From GCA-2730975 sp964576585 (lineage in GTDB: Bacteria > Verrucomicrobiota > Verrucomicrobiia > Opitutales > Seribacteraceae): a stretch of DNA of 30,388 bases. A program made the position numbers and the translations under genes. Shown one piece after another: positions 23,298-30,257 of the stretch (positions are counted from its first letter, which is position 1; each line of letters begins with the position of its first letter). The stretch is from assembly GCA_964576585.1 (NCBI GenBank), contig CAZNWO010000025.1, positions 1 to 30,388 of the forward strand. Reading direction: 5' to 3'. The notes under the pieces are model-generated. The model was not told the DNA's origin. It made no database searches and worked only from the letters and a program-made list of their open reading frames with translations.

Positions 23298-24605
23298 ATA
23301 ACCTCCCACCAACGCAGGGCCGTTCCAGCAGCGTTCCTTGCTAAGAACCTGATGAGAGGCGACTTCCTCGAAAGTGTCGGGCGTTGCCCTCACGATGCTG
23401 AGCATACCCGTATTCCCGAGGATTAGAAGCTTGTCTTGAGCCAACAGGACACGTCCGTAACCATACTTCTTTCCGCGCCACTTGAGTTCACCCGTCTCGG
23501 CGTCGAGGCAGGTAAGCAAGCTCTCGCTAAGTCCATAGAGGTGATCGTCAACGAGAATTGGATTGGAAAATTTGGTCTTCAGGTTCTTGGATTTCCAGAC
23601 TTCATCCGTCTCGAAGCCCGTTGAGGTTCTACGCAGACGAATTGCCGAAGCTCCCTTGCCGTATCCTGCGGAAAGCAAGAACGCGTCGTCGGTAAGCTTG
23701 AGAGGTTGCGTGATTTGGGCATTGTTCATGAAGATTTTCCAAGGATGTGCCCAGATCGTCTTGCCCGACTCGGGATCAATTCCCGCCAATTTCCCTTCCA
23801 CACCCGCAATAAGATAATTTTCTCCGCTCAGCTTGAGCAGCGACGGTGAGAGGTACACGCCCTTGCCTTGGAGGTCGGAGTTCCAAAGAGTTTTTCCCGT
23901 CTTGGCGTCAAAGGCCTTGACCGCACTTGAATTTCCGCCCGGAGAAACAATGACTGCATCATCAACGATCAAAGGCGAGCATGCGATTCCCCAGTGAGGA
24001 AAGTCGTAATCTGCATCGATTGCCCTCCGCTCCCAGATCATTTTGCCGGATTCGGCATCCACCGAGATCAATTTGCCGCCGGAAGAGAAGAGAAAGATTG
24101 AACCGGAGTCATACAAGGGTGTCGTCCTTGGCCCCGCGCCTCCCATGGAATCACTCCATTTCTCTTGTTGCTCGTATTGCCAGATGAGCTCACCGGTTTT
24201 AAGGGAACGACAACTGAGAATTTCCAGTTCCTCCGATTGCTCGAGCGTGAAGACCTTGCTTCTCACAACGATGATTGATGCATGACCTGCGCCCACAGGC
24301 TTTCTCCAGATAGGTTCTGCTTCTTGCTTCCAATCCAACTCCACTCCTTGTTCGGGAGCAATGCCGAGCCTGCCTTTTCCCCTGAAATCCGGCCAATCCT
24401 CTGCAGTCGCGTTACCCGAAAGCCTGAAGATGGTTTTCGGTTGATCAGTGTTTGTCTCTGCAAACCTGTCTTTGTCTTTGCCGAGTCCTTCCCATTTCAG
24501 GGATGGTGTCATGCCTCCTCTCCACTCGAAGCTTACGCAGCCTTGGAAGCTGATCAAACTTGAAGCGGCAAAAAGCACGCGAAGAGAAAAGCCTTTCGTC
24601 TTCAT
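23244..24605 (-). CDS. PQQ-binding-like beta-propeller lipoprotein
   Basis: 453 residues. The N-terminus carries a lipoprotein signal with a lipobox ending at Cys23 ('ISFQGC'), so the protein is anchored to a membrane outside the cytoplasm. 'AEDWPDFRGKGRLGI' near residue 68 is the same family entry motif as in the protein at 10292. Blade repeats include 'LISVDAESGKMIWER', 'VKAFDAKTGKTLWNS', 'LAGIDPESGKTIWAH' and 'LTCLDAETGELKWRG'. Function unknown; a scaffold or redox-associated role is plausible. The ATG overlaps the glutathione-peroxidase stop as ATGA, so it is the last gene of that operon. Its 3' end is antisense to umuC for 54 bp, yet the end 'SEIACYDFAKR' matches the family's normal terminus, so it is not a read-through artefact. 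Confidence 0.9.
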   Translation of the reverse strand: MKTKGFSLRVLFAASSLISFQGCVSFEWRGGMTPSLKWEGLGKDKDRFAETNTDQPKTIFRLSGNATAEDWPDFRGKGRLGIAPEQGVELDWKQEAEPIWRKPVGAGHASIIVVRSKVFTLEQSEELEILSCRSLKTGELIWQYEQQEKWSDSMGGAGPRTTPLYDSGSIFLFSSGGKLISVDAESGKMIWERRAIDADYDFPHWGIACSPLIVDDAVIVSPGGNSSAVKAFDAKTGKTLWNSDLQGKGVYLSPSLLKLSGENYLIAGVEGKLAGIDPESGKTIWAHPWKIFMNNAQITQPLKLTDDAFLLSAGYGKGASAIRLRRTSTGFETDEVWKSKNLKTKFSNPILVDDHLYGLSESLLTCLDAETGELKWRGKKYGYGRVLLAQDKLLILGNTGMLSIVRATPDTFEEVASHQVLSKERCWNGPALVGGYLVVRNGSEIACYDFAKR

Positions 24606-25141
24606 TTTGCCTCTAGAGCTTTGTCTATTGCCTTGCGAAGCTTGCTCGAGGAAGGCGAGGTCAAGGAGCCGAACCTATCTATGGGGATGCCGTTTCTTCC
24701 AATCAGGATTTTCGTAAAGTTCCACTTGATGCTGCCACTCGTCGGCGAACCTTTGCGGGTTAAGTTCGCGTACAGCGGGTGAGCATTGGCGCCCTTGACC
24801 TCTGTCTTCGAGTACATTGGAAAAGTGACGTTGAACTTGGAGGAACAGAACTCCTTGATTTCCTTCTCAGAGCCGGGCTCTTGTCCGCCAAACTGGTTGC
24901 AGGGAAATCCGCAGATCACCAATCCTTTGCTTTTGTACTCCTTGTAAAGCTTTTCAAGACCCGCGTACTGTCGGGTGAAACCACATCTGGAGGCAACGTT
25001 TACAACCAGCAATACTTTGCCCTTGTACTCCTCGAGACTTGTCTCGCGGCCATCGATGTCCGTGAGCTTGTAGCTGTAGACGTCTTGGGCTGACAGGTTT
25101 GTATTCATCATTACGATTGCTGCGAGCAACTTAAGTTTCAT
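24602..25141 (-). CDS. Exported glutathione-peroxidase-family thiol peroxidase
   Basis: 179 residues with an N-terminal signal peptide (MKLKLLAAIVMMNTNLSA), so it is probably periplasmic. The catalytic tetrad is complete: Cys53 in 'NVASRCGFT', Gln87 in 'NQFGGQEPG', and Trp140-Asn141 in 'KWNFTK'. It has cysteine, not selenocysteine; the second family block 'GFPCNQFGGQEPG' supplies a candidate resolving Cys81. It reduces lipid and hydrogen peroxides with thioredoxin-like or glutathione donors. It overlaps the SOUL gene and the propeller lipoprotein gene at both ends as ATGA, an unbroken translational chain. RpoE/RpoHII regulons of phototrophs also contain a glutathione peroxidase, so its presence beside this cluster fits lipid-peroxide removal. 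Confidence 0.94.
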   Translation of the reverse strand: MKLKLLAAIVMMNTNLSAQDVYSYKLTDIDGRETSLEEYKGKVLLVVNVASRCGFTRQYAGLEKLYKEYKSKGLVICGFPCNQFGGQEPGSEKEIKEFCSSKFNVTFPMYSKTEVKGANAHPLYANLTRKGSPTSGSIKWNFTKILIGRNGIPIDRFGSLTSPSSSKLRKAIDKALEAK

Positions 25142-25722
25142 TTGTCGGGTTGGGTTCGCTTTTCTTTTTTCTTAGGTTTCTTCCGGATAGGGACATGTAC
25201 TTCCGATCTCTTGAAAATTCCAGGGACGAAGGGTCCGTTCCAGTAGACTGCGTATGCAGAACCGGCTTTCTCATACTTCTTTTGCTTTTTTAGCCATTCC
25301 AGCAACTTCTTCTCGTTTTTTCGAAACCTGTCCTCGCTGTAGCTTCCTCTTATGCCAATCGAGACAACCGTCAGCTTCGGCATAGTGAAAACTTTCACCC
25401 CCTCTTTCGAAGAAAGGCTTTTTTGCCTATCTTCCTTGCCGACGAAAAAGCGCATTTTGCCCGGATTGACATCGGCCTCGACCGGAACCGTCATCTCCAC
25501 TTCCTCATCGCTGATGTAACGGAATAGCCGCCTGAACAAGCCGTTGTTTCCCCGGAAGTAGCTTCCTTGAGTACTTGCCTCCAAGGCGGTCCTTTCCGAG
25601 ATAGTTTTTATCTCGATCTTATCGACCCGGGTCTTTTCGTACATGGCTTCGTATGCGTTTAAGGTCGAAGCGACCATGGAGATCATCGCGATTGCCTGTA
25701 GGATTTTCATAATCTGTTTCAT
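25138..25722 (-). CDS. SOUL family haem-binding-like protein, exported
   Basis: 194 residues. A hydrophobic N-terminus (about 5-22, 'MKILQAIAMISMVASTLNA') suggests export. The SOUL/HBP pattern is visible: 'YEKTRVDKIEIKTI' near the mature start, 'LFRYISDEEVEMTVPVEADV' (about 66-85), 'MRFFVGKED', and the C-terminal 'YAVYWNGPFVPGIFKRSEVHV'. SOUL proteins bind haem or porphyrins in eukaryotes; bacterial members are uncharacterised. The C-terminal 15 residues are a lysine-rich tail. Free porphyrins generate singlet oxygen in light, so a porphyrin-binding protein cotranscribed with a peroxidase is sensible in a photooxidative setting (inference). It starts 42 bp after AlkB, and its stop overlaps the peroxidase ATG. 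Confidence 0.88.
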   Translation of the reverse strand: MKQIMKILQAIAMISMVASTLNAYEAMYEKTRVDKIEIKTISERTALEASTQGSYFRGNNGLFRRLFRYISDEEVEMTVPVEADVNPGKMRFFVGKEDRQKSLSSKEGVKVFTMPKLTVVSIGIRGSYSEDRFRKNEKKLLEWLKKQKKYEKAGSAYAVYWNGPFVPGIFKRSEVHVPIRKKPKKKEKRTQPDK

Positions 25723-25764
25723 ATTTCTTCGTTTTGATAATGCAAATTGCCTGAGACTAAAACC

Positions 25765-26340
25765 TCATGTGATGCGTCTGAAGGTAAGGTTGATTCTCGG
25801 ACCTATCTTGCGGGAGGTTTTGGGAACCTCGTGCTTCCAGTTCTCTTGCGTATTGCCTCGCATCAAGAGCAGGCTGCCCGATTCCAGGACAATTTCTTCC
25901 CTTAGTCCGTTTGCATCATGTTCCTTGTGTCGAAACCTGAACTTTCTCTCTTCGCCGAAACTGATTGAGGCAATGGTTGGCTTGTTTCCCAATTCCTTTT
26001 CATCGTCGCTGTGCCAAGCGACGCGATCCTTGCCATCCCTGTAAAGGTTTATGAGAACGGAGTTGAAGCGTTCCCTGCACTTTTTTTCCAGCCGTTCCTT
26101 GATTGAGTTCAGTTCACTTGTCCAAGGGTCGGGATGCATGGTGATTCCCGAATAGCTGTAGGATTTGCCCTTGTCTCCATACCAAGCCTCAAGCCTCGGG
26201 ACCAAGCTTTCCTTGCCGTAGAACCTTATTTTATTCTGTCTCCATCTCACTGTCCTCCTGAGAGTCTGCATGTAGAAGTCGCACTCCCTCGCATTGAAGA
26301 AGTTGGGATGATAGCTTACGTCCGCATCTTCTAGGTTCAT
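25765..26340 (-). CDS. alkB: AlkB-like 2-oxoglutarate/Fe(II) dioxygenase, DNA alkylation repair
   Basis: 191 residues. The double-stranded beta-helix iron ligands are His110 and Asp112 in 'VAWHSDDE' and His170 in 'ENWKHEVPKT'; the 2-oxoglutarate-binding arginines are in 'PRINLTFRRI' (182, 188). 'NLYRDGKDRVAWHSD' and 'IASISFGEERKFRFRHK' are the blocks of ALKBH2/3-type proteins, which are shorter than E. coli AlkB. The enzyme removes methyl groups from N1-methyladenine and N3-methylcytosine by oxidation. It starts at ATG 26340, about 74 bp after DUF6268, and is 42 bp upstream of the SOUL gene. Etheno adducts formed by lipid peroxidation are a known AlkB substrate, which would tie it to oxidised membranes; that link here is inference. 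Confidence 0.94.
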   Translation of the reverse strand: MNLEDADVSYHPNFFNARECDFYMQTLRRTVRWRQNKIRFYGKESLVPRLEAWYGDKGKSYSYSGITMHPDPWTSELNSIKERLEKKCRERFNSVLINLYRDGKDRVAWHSDDEKELGNKPTIASISFGEERKFRFRHKEHDANGLREEIVLESGSLLLMRGNTQENWKHEVPKTSRKIGPRINLTFRRIT

Positions 26341-26414
26341 TCGAATCCTTCAGAGCTCGGAGTGGATTTCAATGTATGATCGCCTTATCTCTGTCCCGCT
26401 GCCGCTAGATGAAC

Positions 26415-27278
26415 CTAAAAGCTATATCGATATTCGACCTCGAGGAACGGAACGCTTTCCAAGTCTCTCTCCAAAATGGTCGTGTCATTCGCATTTTTAA
26501 TTTCCGTTTCACCTGCTACCTGCCAGCCGGCGGAAACGCCGATGGCATTGTTTTCCTTAAATTTCCAGTCGAGAGACCCTCCCAAGAGGAAACGCCTTAT
26601 CCGCAAATCTCTTTCCCCGTAGCTTGCCCTCGTGTTCCAACGGTTGCCGGAAGGCCGGCTGAAAATGGTCCAGGCAAGCCTTTCGGAAAGCGAATACTTG
26701 AATCTAGCGTATGGTCCCGCAAACAACAATTGGCATTGTTCGGAAGGCTCCCAAGCGAAGCCTATTGCAGGCAAGAACAGATCGTCATCAAACCCCGTGG
26801 AATAGAATGCTCCCAACAACCATTGGAAGGTTTCGCTGGTTTTATACCTTGCGCCGAGTACCGCGAGGTAATTGAAGCTGTCGCCGTCGATTTTTTCAAA
26901 GTCACCAGCAGCAGTCGTATTGAAAAGCATCAGCCAACTCAAGGTCTCCGTTTGCTCGTAGTAGGCAAAGAGCGGAAGGTCGATGGAGTGCAGTGTGTTT
27001 TCTTGAAACAGGGTGCTGTCGCTGAAATCCAAGTCGGTCCACTCGTACCTCGCGGCTGCGCCGAGCGAAAGTCGATCCAATTTGCTGTAGAAGATTGGAC
27101 TGAAGAATCCGAGCTTGAACGATGACATCTCTGTGTCGGTTCCCCTCAGTTGGCTTTTGGCTACACTTTCGGCATTTAGACGAATGGCTGCAATCTCTTT
27201 GGCCAAGTCCTTATCCTGCCCTGCGCAAAAGACGCCGGTTGACGCAAGGATTGTAACAATTAGGCATGTTCTTTTCAT
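26415..27278 (-). CDS. DUF6268-type outer-membrane beta-barrel protein
   Basis: 287 residues with a signal peptide (MKRTCLIVTILASTGVFC). The rest is alternating hydrophobic/polar strands rich in Tyr, Trp and Phe, for example 'LGAAARYEWTDLDF', 'WLLGAFYSTGFDDDLFLP' and 'LFAGPYARFKYSLSERLAW', and it ends in 'VEYRYSF', the terminal Phe typical of outer-membrane proteins. About 12 strands can be guessed. The pattern, length and the final strand agree with DUF6268, barrel proteins of Planctomycetes/Verrucomicrobia with no known substrate. It is divergent from the SRPBCC gene across 61 bp and probably the first gene of the AlkB-SOUL-peroxidase run. The gap to AlkB is 74 bp, so a separate transcript is possible. 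Confidence 0.85.
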   Translation of the reverse strand: MKRTCLIVTILASTGVFCAGQDKDLAKEIAAIRLNAESVAKSQLRGTDTEMSSFKLGFFSPIFYSKLDRLSLGAAARYEWTDLDFSDSTLFQENTLHSIDLPLFAYYEQTETLSWLMLFNTTAAGDFEKIDGDSFNYLAVLGARYKTSETFQWLLGAFYSTGFDDDLFLPAIGFAWEPSEQCQLLFAGPYARFKYSLSERLAWTIFSRPSGNRWNTRASYGERDLRIRRFLLGGSLDWKFKENNAIGVSAGWQVAGETEIKNANDTTILERDLESVPFLEVEYRYSF

Positions 27279-27339
27279 AACATTTGTTTTTCTATGGCTT
27301 GGTTTTGTTATTTTTCCATTCGCTGATATTAATCACCCG

Positions 27340-27795
27340 ATGCATGTCCTTAAACAACTTCAAATTTTGCCTGCCTCCCGACCCGAAGTCTGGGAATTTG
27401 TTTCGACTCCTCGAAACTTGAATCTAATTACTCCTCCCGACATGGATTTCAGGATTGTGGGAGAGGTTGCAGAGAAATGCTTTGCCGGTCAATTGATTGA
27501 ATACCGCATAAAGGTTCCCTTGCTTGGCAGGACGACTTGGTTGACCGAAATCAAGTTCGTCGAGGAAGGCATTTCCTTTGTCGACGAACAGCGGGTCGGT
27601 CCATACAAACTCTGGATTCACAGGCATCGGCTGGAAGATTGCGAGGAGGGTACGAAAATGACGGACGAAATTCGATATCTTTTGCCTTTCGGCTTACTTG
27701 GCAAGGTGGCGGAGCGTTATTTCGTCAGAGGTAATCTTGAAAGGATCTTTGCCTTCAGGCGGTCCAGACTGAGTGAAATCTTCTCCTTAAGTTAG
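27340..27795 (+). CDS. SRPBCC family protein (COG4276-type)
   Basis: 151 residues from ATG 27340; the open frame extends to 27115 but that stretch is antisense to DUF6268. The fold blocks are 'ILPASRPEVWEFVSTPRNLN' (9-28), 'ITPPDMDFRI', 'GRTTWLTEIKFVEEGISFVD' and the family end 'FVRGNLERIFAFRRSRL', which I know from COG4276 proteins that accompany photolyase/SDR genes in proteobacterial light-stress clusters. It is a small cytoplasmic lipid- or ligand-binding protein with no defined role. It is on the opposite strand from its neighbours, divergent from DUF6268 and convergent with the anti-sigma candidate. No ECF-type box was found in its upstream 61 bp. Confidence 0.88.
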   Translation: MHVLKQLQILPASRPEVWEFVSTPRNLNLITPPDMDFRIVGEVAEKCFAGQLIEYRIKVPLLGRTTWLTEIKFVEEGISFVDEQRVGPYKLWIHRHRLEDCEEGTKMTDEIRYLLPFGLLGKVAERYFVRGNLERIFAFRRSRLSEIFSLS

Positions 27796-27841
27796 ACGGT
27801 TGTTTCTTTCGCTTGATGGCTCAAAAATTGTGAGTCGTTGC

Positions 27842-29095
27842 TCAATTCAAGAAGTCAGTTTCAGAGTTCGTGTTTTCCGAATCCTCGGCAAGTTGTTGGT
27901 TGGGAATCGAGGGCCAGACGAACCAAATCCATGTTTTTCTTTCTCTACGACTGCATCCCATCAAGCTTCTTCCCTCGAGGTCATTACTTTGCAAGTTGTA
28001 GGCTCGTTGGAGTGAAGTTTTTACTAGTTGGGTGAGGTAGCTGTCGGGCGTACCGTTGGCGGCGGCGTCTACATGGAATAGTTTAGCTATTTTCTCGTGA
28101 GCTTCATCGCTGGTATTTGCGCATGCAGTCGCCAGCGTGCATCCGGGCACGAAGTCCTTAGACAGATCGATAGTGAATTCGCCATCTGCCGTGCCGGACG
28201 CGAGCAAGTTGGCGAGGCAGTAGAGATTGGAGTCATACTCTGCGAATTCGACGCAGCGTTCAGTTATCGGGCCTTCATAGAAATGACCGCATTTAACCTT
28301 TCTGGCGTCGCTCAAATAAGCATGCTGGGCACCCCACCACTTGGAGCGAAGCAAATCTCCGCCATGAAGACGGAGTTCTTCGTCCTCTGCGAGCCTTGGC
28401 GAATCCAAGTCACCAAACGATGCGCGCATGATTTTCATCTGGTCTCTGCAGAGGTAAAATAACCTGCGGACGTCACCCACGCCTCCTTGACCAGCGGAAA
28501 CTCTTTCAATGAAGAAGCTTAGCGAGGGGAAGGAGGTGATTATCGATCGTCGAACGGAATGACTTGGCATGTCGTTCGGCAGGTTCTCGTATCCAATGGA
28601 TTGGAAGTCGATCTTCTCGGAAAGTTCTTTACTAAGTTTAGCTGAGGTGGACGTAAGAGTCCTCAAGTCACCTTCGGCAGCTTCCGAGTCGCCGGCAATG
28701 AGGGGAGACAGCAAAAGCATCTTTTCGTAGAGGAATTTGATCGTGTCTTGAAAACGAGATTCCGATATGTCGGATAAGTCCACCGAGCCACCGCCTCCAT
28801 TGTATCTTTGCGATGGTTGCTCGATGCTTTTCCGAATTGCTTGAAGGGTCTTCTCGTCCGGCTCGCTTACCACAGTTTGCTCGGATTTGGATAAATCGAG
28901 AATCCTGCTCCTCATGTCTTCACTCAAGCGCGAGGACTTGCTTGATAAACCAACAAGACTCAAGTCTTCCCTTGCATTTTTTAGTGCGCGAAGGGCATCT
29001 TCGTCTTTTTCCAACAAGGCTTCGAACAGCTTGGAATCCTCCTTGGGTAAAATTCCCAGGGAGTAATCGATGGCTTTTTGCTCTAGCGAATCCAT
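27842..29095 (-). CDS. Candidate anti-sigma factor with unusual Cys-rich C-terminal domain
   Basis: 417 residues, encoded 151 bp after the ECF sigma gene on the same strand. Residues 1-50 resemble the helical anti-sigma N-domain ('EQKAIDYSLGILPKEDSKLF', then 'DALRALKNAREDLSLVG'), but there is no H-x3-C-x2-C zinc motif as in ChrR. A GGGG linker at 100-103 separates this from a large C-terminal region with no transmembrane segment and no recognisable cupin. That region holds all seven cysteines: C216, C269 (with H271), C281, C293, C319, C325 and C381, a plausible metal or redox site. I do not recognise the domain. A sensor that releases the sigma factor on oxidation is the simplest guess, from position alone; a function unrelated to sigma control is possible. 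Confidence 0.7.
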   Translation of the reverse strand: MDSLEQKAIDYSLGILPKEDSKLFEALLEKDEDALRALKNAREDLSLVGLSSKSSRLSEDMRSRILDLSKSEQTVVSEPDEKTLQAIRKSIEQPSQRYNGGGGSVDLSDISESRFQDTIKFLYEKMLLLSPLIAGDSEAAEGDLRTLTSTSAKLSKELSEKIDFQSIGYENLPNDMPSHSVRRSIITSFPSLSFFIERVSAGQGGVGDVRRLFYLCRDQMKIMRASFGDLDSPRLAEDEELRLHGGDLLRSKWWGAQHAYLSDARKVKCGHFYEGPITERCVEFAEYDSNLYCLANLLASGTADGEFTIDLSKDFVPGCTLATACANTSDEAHEKIAKLFHVDAAANGTPDSYLTQLVKTSLQRAYNLQSNDLEGRSLMGCSRRERKTWIWFVWPSIPNQQLAEDSENTNSETDFLN

Positions 29096-29176
29096 GCTGT
29101 TTGTTTGATCTGCTTAAAGAATTGTTATCTTTCTTGTTTAAGGTCGTGTCTTTTTTTTCGGTTCAAATGCGATTTT

Positions 29177-29205
29177 GTTTTATCGTACTTCCTGAAGTTT
29201 TTCAA
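29177..29205 (-). promoter_or_regulatory. Possible housekeeping promoter of the anti-sigma gene
   Basis: Minus strand TTGAAA (29205-29200), 17-bp spacer, TAAAAC (29182-29177): 5/6 and 4/6 matches to the sigma-70 boxes, in the 151-bp gap between the ECF gene and the anti-sigma gene. It would let the inhibitor be made independently of the sigma factor. The region is AT-rich, so a chance match is quite possible. Confidence 0.3.
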
Positions 29206-29246
29206 ATGGCTTTGATTTTCGCTAATGGATATTGGAGATTTTCCGT

Positions 29247-29804
29247 TCATCTTGTGTCGGGCAAAATAGATCTGAGCCTGTTCAAGCCAAGCCTGATGCG
29301 TGATTTTACTGTTCCTATGGAAAGAGTGGTCAGCTTAGCTATCTCAGAGTGGCTCAAGCCCTTGAAGTAGGAATATTCCAAGACCGTTCTTTGTTCTGCC
29401 GGCAATTTTTCAAATGCTCTTTGCAGGGCTTCATGTTCATCCGTTTCAATTGCTTTTTTTACACTGTCCACTGCTTTGGAGTCCGGTCGATTTTCCAGAG
29501 TGGCGTCTTCCAGAGGAGCTGAGTCTTTGCGACGTTTTCTCGATCTGTATCTATCAATGCTCTTGTTGCGCGTCAAGGTCAGGACCCAAGTCGAGAGCTT
29601 GCCTTTGTCGGGGGAAAAGGAATTTGGTTTGTTCCACAAGTTCGAAAATACGTCTTGTATCACTTCTTCAGCTTCCCACCTGTCGTTAAGGATTTTCAGG
29701 GATAGTGAAAACATTGGTTTTGCAAGGGCATCGTACAAGTCGACCATTGCCGCTTGCTCTTGATTTTTGATTCTTAGCCAAACACCCTCTAGCTTTTCGA
29801 ACAT
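29247..29804 (-). CDS. ECF-type RNA polymerase sigma factor
   Basis: 185 residues with only regions 2 and 4. Region 2 spans about 23-92: 'EAEEVIQDVFSNLWNKP' (44-60) and 'LSTWVLTLTRNKSIDRYR' (70-87). Region 4 spans about 124-180: 'LPAEQRTVLEYSYFKGLSHSE' broken at its helix-turn-helix, then 'LSIGTVKSRIRLGLNRLR' (161-178). 'GLSHSEIA' and 'GTVKSRIRL' are close to the corresponding parts of Rhodobacter RpoE (as I recall it), the ECF factor for singlet-oxygen stress. The next gene downstream is a candidate anti-sigma factor. The TGATCC box of RpoE-type promoters occurs upstream of three operons in this window, so this factor is the best candidate to read them. No such box lies directly before its own gene; it may be reached by read-through from 30258-30286. 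Confidence 0.93.
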   Translation of the reverse strand: MFEKLEGVWLRIKNQEQAAMVDLYDALAKPMFSLSLKILNDRWEAEEVIQDVFSNLWNKPNSFSPDKGKLSTWVLTLTRNKSIDRYRSRKRRKDSAPLEDATLENRPDSKAVDSVKKAIETDEHEALQRAFEKLPAEQRTVLEYSYFKGLSHSEIAKLTTLSIGTVKSRIRLGLNRLRSILPDTR

Positions 29805-29939
29805 TTTGATAGCGACAAATATTCACTTTTGTAAATTTTGTCTGCAAAAAGCGTATTCGATTAGAAACTTTTTTGCTATTCCACGGAATGCTTTGCCGAC
29901 TTTTCACCAAGTGCATACCGAGTTAGTCGCTGACTAGGC

Positions 29940-29966
29940 AAAAAAAGGAGACCTGAGTCTCCTTTT
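29940..29966 (-). terminator. Intrinsic terminator after the small membrane gene
   Basis: Inverted repeat aaaaggagac / gtctcctttt (29943-29952 and 29957-29966) with a 4-nt loop, followed on the minus strand by seven Ts (29946-29940). It ends transcription of the 73-residue gene 24 bp after its stop and lies just upstream of the ECF leader. Confidence 0.88.
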
Positions 29967-29989
29967 GTAAATTGTATTTGCACTTAGGT

Positions 29990-30211
29990 TTAGCTGGTGG
30001 CGTGGAGCTCTGCAGCTCGGTGTTCTCTGTGGGTCAGCTTGATTGAAAGCGCAAAAAACGTCGGTGCCCATAGACCGACGAATACTCCGAAGCGTTCGGC
30101 ATGAGCAACGGATTCATTCGTCACTCCCTTGGTAGTTGCCCAAATAAGTATGGACCCGATTATAGAGAGAAATCCCATTATTAAGCATAGTTGTGACAAT
30201 TTGTTTTCCAT
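29990..30211 (-). CDS. Small two-helix membrane protein
   Basis: 73 residues from ATG 30211. Hydrophobic helices at about 5-25 and 42-60 flank a short polar stretch 'TKGVTNESVAHAER'; the block 'ERFGVFVGLWAPTFFALS' recurs, as I recall, in tiny uncharacterised membrane proteins of marine bacteria. No function is known. It has an ECF-type promoter 47-75 bp upstream and a strong terminator immediately downstream, so it is a single-gene transcript that probably belongs to the same regulon as the lipid and photolyase operons. It sits directly ahead of the ECF sigma gene on the same strand. Confidence 0.78.
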   Translation of the reverse strand: MENKLSQLCLIMGFLSIIGSILIWATTKGVTNESVAHAERFGVFVGLWAPTFFALSIKLTHREHRAAELHATS

Positions 30212-30257
30212 GATCTTTTGTATTTAGAGGTTAACGATTTGTATGGTTGTTACCCCT

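Noticed and set aside
27796..27841. Bidirectional terminator between the SRPBCC and anti-sigma genes
   Set aside because: Only a 4-bp CTCA/TGAG stem with no T-run on either strand.
29924..29936. TAGTC-GCT-GACTA as an operator for the ECF gene
   Set aside because: Five-bp arms, no second copy, and nothing to tie it to a regulator.
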